Below, in pieces: positions 1-5,292 of a DNA stretch of 8,591 nt (position 1 is the first letter of the stretch; every line of letters begins with the position of its first letter). The position numbers were made by a program, and so were the translations under genes. This DNA is from an uncultured Bacilli bacterium (GTDB taxonomy: Bacteria; Bacillota_I; Bacilli_A; RF39; UBA660), in NCBI GenBank assembly GCA_910584085.1, contig CAJTZY010000031.1, positions 1-8,591 of the forward strand, given 5' to 3'. Below the pieces are notes generated by a model. It had not been told where the DNA came from. It saw only the letters and a program-made list of their open reading frames with translations, and searched no databases.

Positions 1-13
1 TATAACTCTTGTT

Positions 14-43
14 ATATTAAGTGAAACGTTTTAACGTTTTCAA
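14..43 (-). promoter_or_regulatory. candidate promoter with cre-like operator for a gene left of the window
   Basis: On the minus strand TTGAAA (43-38) is followed after 18 bp by TAATAT (19-14). The spacer and the -35 box are overlapped by TGAAAACGTTAAAA (42-29), which matches the CcpA cre consensus TGWAARCGYTWNCW at all but one position. It lies just after the terminator at 52-85, as expected for the start of the next minus-strand gene, which is outside the window. The promoter spacing is slightly long and no downstream gene can be seen, so this is tentative. Confidence 0.35.
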
Positions 44-51
44 TTCATACA

Positions 52-85
52 CCAAAAAAATTATACCACAACAGATATAATTTTT
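52..85 (-). terminator. rho-independent terminator of the 56-residue gene
   Basis: A perfect 10-bp inverted repeat (AAAAATTATA at 85-76 and TATAATTTTT at 65-56, minus strand) encloses a 10-nt loop and runs into a further short T run. It begins at the base next to the stop codon of the small gene at 86-256. The stem contains only A-T pairs, so it would be weak, but its position and T tract fit a terminator. Confidence 0.5.
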
Positions 86-256
86 CTATTTGTTTTTACT
101 AACTATCTTAGTAATTATTATAATTAAATATAAAATTACTAAATAAAATAAATCTAAAAAATTACCACTAACAATAAAACTACCTAAAAATAAATATGTT
201 ATGAATACAATTGTCGCTATCCATAAATATCTTTCAATATTTTTATTTGTTACCAT
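86..256 (-). CDS. small hypothetical membrane protein, 56 residues
   Basis: This short ATG-to-TAG frame encodes 56 residues. It is supported by a strong Shine-Dalgarno (AAGGAG, five bases before the ATG), a candidate extended -10 promoter at 293-321 and a terminator directly after the stop. The product begins with a short charged stretch (MVTNKNIERY). One hydrophobic segment lies at about residues 11-30 and a second at about 35-51, and the protein ends in a basic tail (SKNK). That is the pattern of a small two-helix inner-membrane protein. No family is recognised. It stands alone, with separate signals from the metallopeptidase gene upstream. Its role is unknown: similar small proteins include toxin-like peptides, membrane-complex subunits and uncharacterised ORFs, and nothing here distinguishes among them. 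Confidence 0.7.
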   Translation of the reverse strand: MVTNKNIERYLWIATIVFITYLFLGSFIVSGNFLDLFYLVILYLIIIITKIVSKNK

Positions 257-292
257 AAATTCTCCTTTTTGTTTTTTAGTACGACATTAAAG

Positions 293-321
293 AATATACC
301 ATACTTATTTTTATTAATAAA
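293..321 (-). promoter_or_regulatory. candidate promoter of the 56-residue gene
   Basis: TATATT (298-293) is preceded by TGG, giving an extended -10 (TGnTATATT). A weak -35, TTTATT (321-316), lies 17 bp upstream. Transcription would start near 286, leaving a leader of about 30 nt that contains the AAGGAG site. Confidence 0.45.
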
Positions 322-500
322 TAGTTTTACAAAGATTTCAATCGACAAATTACTACTTTTTACACAATTATGTAAAATAATTATAGTTAAAATATATTTT
401 TTATCACACTTTTATTCCATATATATGTTTAAACACAAAAGTAATATGAAAAGTATAATCATTAATATACTAATTTCTATATATTCAATTTATATGAAAT

Positions 501-1328
501 CTATTTACTTCTACATAATAATTTCTTAGTCCACTTTTCTAAAACCTGATACAAATCAATTTGAAGACACTTTTGACTTAAATTTTCACTCTCTAAATCA
601 TAGCCGATATCAATCAAATAATCAGAAAGCATATTAGCAAGTGGATATCTCATTAAATAATTAACTGTATTAGGTACATCATATTTCATTATAAGTTTAA
701 CTTTTTCAATTGATACATCTTTTTCATCTATTTCACCTTTTTCACGAAACAATTGTTCACAATATAATTCATACTCAACTGCATTTACCATTTCTGATTC
801 AAAATACATTCTATTATTTCTTCGTGTCAAAATTAAATTATCATATTTTTCTTTAGAAAGCCATAATTCAAGTTGCTTTTCCATATAAAAAGAAAATATT
901 TCTGAAAGGAAACTAACATCATCAGCTACAATTTTAGGCTCAGAATTTCTATCAATATAATGAGCAAACTCATGAACAAGAAGAAATAGATCACCATCAT
1001 TTCCATATAAACGAATATATGCTATATTATTTTTTATATCTACATGTGGCTTAAAAAGTTTACTGTCAATAATAATTTTTTTATCAGTAATACCTTTAAC
1101 TATTATTTTATAATAGTTATAATTAAAGTCTTTATAAAATTGTAATGCCATTTCTAAACATTTATCTATTCCTTTAGGATAATCTTGTTTCAAATAATCC
1201 TTATTAAAAGTCATTATCATTTTATTTATAAAATCAATTTCTAAAAACTTTGTATAACCAGATTCTATTTTTACCTTATTGATAAACCCTTGTATCATTT
1301 GTTGCTTTATTAATATATTATTATCCAT
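501..1328 (-). CDS. HExxH zinc metallopeptidase-like protein, 275 residues
   Basis: The frame runs from an ATG with a strong Shine-Dalgarno (AAAGGAG) to TAG. Residues 119-123 read HEFAH within LLVHEFAHYIDR, a zinc-binding HExxH motif. Residues 142-150 (SEIFSFYME) supply a glutamate 24 residues after the first histidine. This arrangement resembles the third zinc ligand of M3-type (oligoendopeptidase) gluzincins, and RYPLANMLSDYLI (228-240) recalls the C-terminal M3 helix. The protein is far shorter than full oligoendopeptidases of about 600 residues. It has no signal peptide or membrane segment, so it should be cytoplasmic. It starts 48 bp after the metG stop with no promoter seen between them, so it is probably the last gene of the T-box operon. 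The HExxH call is firm. The M3 assignment is from motif memory only, and the substrate is unknown. Confidence 0.75.
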   Translation of the reverse strand: MDNNILIKQQMIQGFINKVKIESGYTKFLEIDFINKMIMTFNKDYLKQDYPKGIDKCLEMALQFYKDFNYNYYKIIVKGITDKKIIIDSKLFKPHVDIKNNIAYIRLYGNDGDLFLLVHEFAHYIDRNSEPKIVADDVSFLSEIFSFYMEKQLELWLSKEKYDNLILTRRNNRMYFESEMVNAVEYELYCEQLFREKGEIDEKDVSIEKVKLIMKYDVPNTVNYLMRYPLANMLSDYLIDIGYDLESENLSQKCLQIDLYQVLEKWTKKLLCRSK

Positions 1329-1376
1329 ATAAACTCCTTTTTAAATAGATATTTTAGTAATATTTTCTATTTATCG

Positions 1377-2915
1377 TTAACTTAATTTTTCCTTATCAAT
1401 TCTTAAAAATAATGGGCTTGGTTCATTTAAAACGTCCCCTACTTTTAACTTTCCAAAAGTATCTATTGAATCAAATGAAGTTTCACTAGTATTTAATTGT
1501 CTAAATATTTCCTTTGAAGTATCAGGTAAATATGGACTAAGTAATACTGCACCTATTCTAATAGATTCTAATAGATTATATATAACTTTCTTTAATCTAT
1601 CCTTATTTTCATCTTTTGCAAGAATCCAAGGAGTTGTTTCATCAATATATTTATTGCACTTTCTAAAAATTTCAAATATCTCATCAAGAGCTTCTGGAAT
1701 CTTTAATTCATCCATATATTTTTCTATCTTTTCTTTTGCAGATAACACTGATGATATTAAAATTTCATCTATTTCTAAAGTAGCATCACTATTAACTACT
1801 ACATTATCAAAATATTTTTTATTCATTGAAATTGTTCTATTTACAAGATTGCCCAGAACATTCGCAAGATCTGCATTTGTTCTATTTATTAATGATTCCT
1901 CACTAAATGCTCCATCATTTCCAAATGGAACTTCCCTAAGAACAAAATATCTAACAGCATCCTTACCATAATCATTAATATACTCCCTTGGATCTTTGTA
2001 ATTACCAAGTGATTTTGATATTTTTCCACCATCTATTACTAACCAACCATGTCCAAATACCTGTTCTGGAAGTGGTAAATCTAGTGCCATTAACATAATT
2101 GGCCATATAATTGTATGAAATCTTACTATTTCCTTTCCTACAATATGTAAATTTGCAGGCCAGTACTTTTTAAAATTATCATCATTTTCACTTGTATATC
2201 CTAAAGCAGTAATATAATTAGTTAAAGCATCTAACCATACATAAATTACATGTTTATCGTCAAATGGCACTGGAATACCCCATTTGAAGCTAGTACGTGA
2301 AACACATAAATCATCAAGTCCAGGTTTAATAAAATTATTTATCATTTCATTTTTTCTTGATACAGGTTGTATAAATTCTGGATGCGACTCTATATATTCT
2401 ACCAATCTATCCTGATATTTTGATAACCTAAAGAAATACGCCTCTTCATGTGCCTCTTCAACATCTCTACCACAGTCTGGACACTTTCCATCAACAAGTT
2501 GTGATTCAGTCCAAAATGATTCACAAGGTGTGCAATAAAGGCCTTTGTATTCTCCCTTATATATATCTCCTTGATCATACAATTTTTTAAAAATCTTTTG
2601 AACTGCAATACAGTGTTTCTCATCAGTAGTTCTTATAAATTTATCATAACTTATTCCCAAACTACTCCATAAATCCTTAGCATCCGTAATAATTTTATCT
2701 ACATATTCTTGTGGTGTCACACCCGCTTCATTTGCTTTTTTTTCTATCTTTTGACCATGTTCATCTGAACCAGTTAAAAAGAATGTATCATATCCATTTA
2801 ATCTTTTATATCTTGCTATAGCATCTGCAATTATAGTTGTATAACAATGACCTATATGAAAATTTGCACTTGGATAATATATAGGTGTTGTTATATAATA
2901 TTTTTTATTTTCCAT
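1377..2915 (-). CDS. metG: methionyl-tRNA synthetase
   Basis: This class I aminoacyl-tRNA synthetase charges tRNA-Met with methionine in the cytoplasm. The ATP-binding signatures are present: HIGH at residues 20-23 and KISKS (the KMSKS motif) at 298-302. A zinc knuckle in the connective peptide uses C128/C131 and C145/C148, and YVWLDALTNY (225-234) is typical of the methionine pocket region. At 512 residues it ends after the anticodon-binding helical domain. It lacks the C-terminal EMAP/OB-fold tRNA-binding extension of the roughly 650-residue enzymes common in Bacillus and Clostridium. The ATG is preceded by AAAGGAG nine bases upstream. The gene starts 14 bp after the Bro-like frame, so it is cotranscribed with it. 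The T-box leader at 4369-4568 is the most likely amino-acid-responsive control, although two genes lie between. Confidence 0.97.
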   Translation of the reverse strand: MENKKYYITTPIYYPSANFHIGHCYTTIIADAIARYKRLNGYDTFFLTGSDEHGQKIEKKANEAGVTPQEYVDKIITDAKDLWSSLGISYDKFIRTTDEKHCIAVQKIFKKLYDQGDIYKGEYKGLYCTPCESFWTESQLVDGKCPDCGRDVEEAHEEAYFFRLSKYQDRLVEYIESHPEFIQPVSRKNEMINNFIKPGLDDLCVSRTSFKWGIPVPFDDKHVIYVWLDALTNYITALGYTSENDDNFKKYWPANLHIVGKEIVRFHTIIWPIMLMALDLPLPEQVFGHGWLVIDGGKISKSLGNYKDPREYINDYGKDAVRYFVLREVPFGNDGAFSEESLINRTNADLANVLGNLVNRTISMNKKYFDNVVVNSDATLEIDEILISSVLSAKEKIEKYMDELKIPEALDEIFEIFRKCNKYIDETTPWILAKDENKDRLKKVIYNLLESIRIGAVLLSPYLPDTSKEIFRQLNTSETSFDSIDTFGKLKVGDVLNEPSPLFLRIDKEKLS

Positions 2916-2929
2916 TAATATCTTCTCCT

Positions 2930-3223
2930 TTATTTTATTTCTAATTTATCATTATCTTTATATTTGTAATTTAATGAGTTTTCATTACTCAAAATAGTTT
3001 TACCAAGATTTTTTTCTATATCATCTCTTGCTACTTTAGCAGAATGTCCACCTAAATTTGCTATTTTTTTATTTTCTTCTAATCCATGCGGTCTATGTTC
3101 TTTAACAAGCTCCCTAGTTGCAATTTCACCTAAATCAGTTAAAGCAACCTCTAAATCTGTCATATTATCTCTTAAAGATTCTTTTCTTATACCTTTAAAT
3201 TCCTTATATTCACTTGCCTTCAT
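2930..3223 (-). CDS. C-terminal part of an amber-split Bro-N/DinD-like protein
   Basis: This 97-residue frame begins at ATG only three codons after the amber codon ending the frame at 3230-3781, and it is in the same reading frame. It is therefore the continuation of that gene, not an independent gene. The opening MKASEYKEFKG and the later segment KIANLGGHSAKVARDDIEKNLGK (about residues 51-73 of this part) match what I remember of the tail of intact Bro-N/DinD-like proteins. Intact relatives as I recall them read through with tryptophan (TGG) where TAG now stands. There is no good Shine-Dalgarno before this ATG. It could be made only by termination-reinitiation, by readthrough or not at all. 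Its stop lies 14 bp before metG. Confidence 0.6.
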   Translation of the reverse strand: MKASEYKEFKGIRKESLRDNMTDLEVALTDLGEIATRELVKEHRPHGLEENKKIANLGGHSAKVARDDIEKNLGKTILSNENSLNYKYKDNDKLEIK

Positions 3224-3229
3224 TCCAGA

Positions 3230-3781
3230 CTATTCTTTATAAATTTCATTTGTCAATATTGCATATTCATAATCCTTAGTTATTCCATTTTCTTTCCATA
3301 CATCTGTTAACTTATTTCTATCTAGTATTCCTTTTAATCTAGATTCAATCCACTTATCAGAATAACCTCTATTCCTATAATAATTTATTGACCTTTTTAT
3401 TGCAATTTCTGGATCAAATACTTCATCAATTCTTTCTTTTCCCAAAGTTGCTAACCACATTTTAAATGGTTCAGCTTTGGGACTTGGTATTGATTCTATA
3501 AGTCTAAGTATTCCCTTAGTATCTAAAACGTCCTGATTATAATATTTTCCATCAGAAGATTTCATTTTGAGCTGTCCGATTTTTTCGGACAACTGACTTC
3601 CCTCCACTAATAATTTTTGCTTCAGGTCATTCCAATACTTACGTGGTCTATTTGTACCTGATAAAATTCCAACTACATCAACTACACTAAAATAATAATC
3701 TTCTTTATCACTATTCCAAACACTTCTTATCTCTTTTCCCTCAAACAATTTTGTAATAATCTCTAATTTTTCCTGATTCAT
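3230..3781 (-). CDS. Bro-N domain (phage antirepressor-like) protein, truncated by an in-frame TAG
   Basis: The 183-residue product carries a Bro-N-type DNA-binding domain at about residues 18-115, including VWNSDKEDYYFSVVDVVGIL and IPSPKAEPFKMWLATLG. It continues into the region RIDEVFDPEIAIKRSINYYRN. Bro-N proteins occur in phage antirepressors and in DinD-like proteins. The frame ends at TAG (3232-3230) and coding continues in the same frame to 2930, giving a 283-codon gene with one internal stop. The start is well supported (AGGAGG seven bases before the ATG), and TATAAT lies upstream at 3824-3819. It sits between a dUTPase-like gene and metG. The family call is strong. Whether the truncated product works is unknown. 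Both halves keep family-like sequence with no frameshift, so the stop looks recent, is suppressed or is a sequencing error. Confidence 0.8.
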   Translation of the reverse strand: MNQEKLEIITKLFEGKEIRSVWNSDKEDYYFSVVDVVGILSGTNRPRKYWNDLKQKLLVEGSQLSEKIGQLKMKSSDGKYYNQDVLDTKGILRLIESIPSPKAEPFKMWLATLGKERIDEVFDPEIAIKRSINYYRNRGYSDKWIESRLKGILDRNKLTDVWKENGITKDYEYAILTNEIYKE

Positions 3782-3818
3782 ATTTTTTCCTCCTATGGGA
3801 TTATTATCCTCTAATTAT

Positions 3819-3846
3819 ATTATACTAGGAAAAATTTGAATTTCCT
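3819..3846 (-). promoter_or_regulatory. internal -10 box with overlapping palindrome upstream of the Bro-N gene
   Basis: A consensus TATAAT lies at 3824-3819, about 38 bp before the Bro-N ATG. No good -35 hexamer is found at 16-18 bp. That position is instead occupied by an inverted repeat (AGGAAA/TTTCCT, 3827-3846, 8-bp centre). It may be an activator- or repressor-dependent promoter giving the Bro-N and metG genes transcription independent of the T-box. The element could also be chance in such AT-rich sequence. Confidence 0.4.
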
Positions 3847-3889
3847 TTTTTTATTCGATTTTTTTAAAAATTACATAAATTTTTATATT

Positions 3890-4351
3890 TTATAAATCAG
3901 AAACTCTATTTACAAACTTATCATCTTCATCATCAACCAATAAATACTTAACAAAAACGCCTTGGCACATACCATCACCTTTTTTTACTATGTAATCTTT
4001 ATCACCCTCATTTTGAATTTTAATCCACATATGTCCCTCATTATCTTTATTATTATAATAATCAGAATCCACTACTCCAACCTGATTACACATCCTAACA
4101 TTATATTTAAAGCCCATGCTACTTCTATCAAGTAATAACAAAACATCATCATGTTCCATAGTAACTTTAATACCTGTTGGTATCATTTTAATTTCGCCAG
4201 GCTTTAAAGTGTAATCATAAAGAGCAAAGAAATCGTATCCAGCTGCTCCAACCGTTTCTCTTTTTGGAAGTAAATATCCATGATATAATTCAATATCATC
4301 CTTTACATCCTTTTTAAACTGTTCAAAGCTTATTTTTTCAAATTTTCTCAT
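3890..4351 (-). CDS. dUTPase-like (trimeric dUTP diphosphatase family) protein lacking motif 5
   Basis: Members of this family hydrolyse dUTP to dUMP and pyrophosphate, keeping uracil out of DNA. Four of five family motifs are visible: motif 1 AAGYDFFA (36-43), motif 2 DRSSMGFK (75-82), motif 3 NQVGVVDSDYYN (89-100, catalytic-type aspartate D95) and motif 4 GDGMCQGVFVKY (125-136). The protein ends at residue 153 with NRVSDL, where homologues normally continue into the glycine-rich motif 5 (GGFGSTG type). No such motif follows in the same frame after the stop. Motif 5 closes over the nucleotide, so activity is doubtful or altered; a deaminase or regulatory role cannot be excluded. The start has a very strong GGAGGAGG site. 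It is the first gene after the T-box terminator, 17 nt after its T tract. Confidence 0.85.
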   Translation of the reverse strand: MRKFEKISFEQFKKDVKDDIELYHGYLLPKRETVGAAGYDFFALYDYTLKPGEIKMIPTGIKVTMEHDDVLLLLDRSSMGFKYNVRMCNQVGVVDSDYYNNKDNEGHMWIKIQNEGDKDYIVKKGDGMCQGVFVKYLLVDDEDDKFVNRVSDL

Positions 4352-4368
4352 ATACCTCCTCCAATACT

Positions 4369-4401
4369 AAAAAAATCACAATCCTATAAGGACGTGATTT
4401 T
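4369..4401 (-). terminator. T-box intrinsic terminator
   Basis: Outer arms AAAATCAC and GTGATTTT and inner arms TCCT and AGGA form a long hairpin, followed by a run of seven T. It overlaps the antiterminator strand, since CCTT can pair with AAGG of the T-box. This is the classic mutually exclusive T-box switch. Confidence 0.92.
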
Positions 4402-4568
4402 ACGTGGTACCACCTTAATTCGTGTATAATACACCTCAAAGACTTAACGTGCCTATCCGTGAAAAACTCCAGACCCATTCGGAATATTTGATATTGCTTG
4501 CTTTCACCTATCCAAGCTCTCTAGAAAATATCTACATATTTTTCTTTCCTTCATCGCTTTTCATCAAT
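4369..4568 (-). promoter_or_regulatory. T-box riboswitch leader
   Basis: On the minus strand the T-box sequence AAGGTGGTACCACG lies at 4416-4403. Its TGG is positioned to pair with the tRNA acceptor end. Stem I is readable. The base helix is TGAAAAGC with GTTTTTCA. The kink-turn elements are GATGA and TGGAG. The AGAGAG bulge precedes an apical hairpin GCTTG/CAAGC carrying GGTGAAAG. Stem III is GTGTATTATACAC (4434-4422). AAGG of the T-box can pair with CCTT of the terminator to form the antiterminator. The specifier region reads CCGAATGGGTCT, where AUG (Met) and UGG (Trp) overlap. I favour AUG because metG is in the operon, but a short AGG/UCU helix would place UGG. Uncharged tRNA should allow readthrough into dUTPase, Bro-N, metG and the peptidase. 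Confidence 0.93.
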
Positions 4569-4574
4569 GCACAC

Positions 4575-4603
4575 ATTATAGCACATTTTCCTTTATTGTT
4601 CAA
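4575..4603 (-). promoter_or_regulatory. promoter of the T-box operon
   Basis: TTGAAC (4603-4598) is followed after exactly 17 bp by TATAAT (4580-4575), with an extended -10 (TGCTATAAT). Transcription would start near 4568, at the beginning of the T-box leader. The -35 lies inside the last codons of spoVT (Leu-Glu-Gln), so the two genes are packed tightly. Confidence 0.85.
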
Positions 4604-5123
4604 GATATTTTGTCATAAAAGAAGATACAATACTTGCTATTTGCATTTCATTATCGCCAAGTTTTTCATCCTCACTTATAATTACAATCATACCTGTTGC
4701 CTCACCATTAACCAAAATTGTAGACATGACATAACTACAAGTAATATTCTCATTATCTATAAAATTAAATTCCTTAAAATGCCCCTCAACCATCTTATCT
4801 CTTCTTTTAATAGATTCTACAATAAATTCACTAATATTTTTATTTAAATAATCTTTTTTTAAAGGTCCACTTGCAGCAACAACAGTATCCGTATCCGTTA
4901 TAAATATACTATGCTTCATAAATGTATATATAGCATCTGTAAGTTCACTAGCTAAATCATTTATTTTATTCATCATAGAATATTTTTTTAATACTATCTC
5001 TTCATTTTCAACAAATATCTCTAAATTATCTCCCTCTTTAATTCTTAGATTTTTTCTTATTTCCTTAGGTATTACAACACGACCTAAATCATCAATTCTT
5101 CTAATAACTCCAGTTGCTTTCAT
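4593..5123 (-). CDS. spoVT: SpoVT-type transition-state/sporulation regulator
   Basis: The 176 residues match the length and layout of SpoVT. An AbrB-type swapped-hairpin DNA-binding domain lies at about residues 1-50 (MKATGVIRRIDDLGRVVIPKE, then NLRIKEGDNLEI). A C-terminal GAF-like domain covers about residues 55-176 (HSIFITDTDTVVAASGP and later VNGEATGMIVIIS). SpoVT in Bacillus tunes gene expression in the forespore; here the role is inferred from family. The start has AGGAGG six bases before the ATG. Its TAA stop overlaps the promoter of the T-box operon, and no terminator separates them. Some readthrough into that leader is therefore possible. AbrB-family paralogues with other roles exist, but the full-length GAF domain favours SpoVT. 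This is the best sign that the host is, or descends from, a spore former. Confidence 0.93.
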   Translation of the reverse strand: MKATGVIRRIDDLGRVVIPKEIRKNLRIKEGDNLEIFVENEEIVLKKYSMMNKINDLASELTDAIYTFMKHSIFITDTDTVVAASGPLKKDYLNKNISEFIVESIKRRDKMVEGHFKEFNFIDNENITCSYVMSTILVNGEATGMIVIISEDEKLGDNEMQIASIVSSFMTKYLEQ

Positions 5124-5172
5124 AAATTCCTCCTAAAATTATTTTGGATAATATAGGAAAATTTATTCTAAA

Positions 5173-5201
5173 ATATTAATTGATTTCAACACTATATTCA
5201 A
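5173..5201 (-). promoter_or_regulatory. candidate promoter of spoVT
   Basis: TTGAAT (5201-5196) and TAATAT (5178-5173) are separated by 17 bp. Transcription would start near 5166, giving a leader of about 43 nt. In Bacillus spoVT depends on the forespore factor sigma-G. I saw no clear sigma-G-like pair here, so the vegetative-type match is only a candidate. Confidence 0.4.
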
Positions 5202-5292
5202 CTAGAAACTTTTTTATACAATAATCTAAATAATACTTTATAAAAATACTTCTTTCTATCATTAATAATTATCAAACATAAATTACAATATT

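Noticed and set aside
358..377. Inverted repeat TTTTACA-N6-TGTAAAA in the gap after the metallopeptidase gene
   Set aside because: Its A/T-rich arms are easily expected by chance here, neither strand has a T run after it, and no nearby gene start gives it a role. No clear terminator was found for the operon in 257-500.
269..529. 86-residue plus-strand frame
   Set aside because: It starts with TTG without a Shine-Dalgarno, has low-complexity Ile/Tyr/Lys composition, and overlaps the end of the metallopeptidase gene and the promoter of the 56-residue gene.
1654..1971. Plus-strand frame inside metG
   Set aside because: It is an antisense shadow of a clearly conserved synthetase gene.
2399..2623. 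Minus-strand frame inside metG
   Set aside because: It is an out-of-phase frame on the same strand as the metG zinc-knuckle region, with no start signals.
3573..3591. Perfect 7-bp inverted repeat TGTCCGA-N5-TCGGACA
   Set aside because: It lies inside the Bro-N coding region and encodes SEKIGQL, a stretch I recall as common in the family, so protein coding probably explains it. There is no terminator-like T tract before coding resumes.
2930..3781. UAG reassigned to an amino acid in this genome
   Set aside because: TAG ends the metallopeptidase gene and the 56-residue gene at plausible positions, so global reassignment is unlikely. Local suppression remains possible and is reported above.
4422..4847. 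141-residue plus-strand frame
   Set aside because: It lies antisense to the T-box leader and spoVT, both strongly supported, and has no ribosome site.
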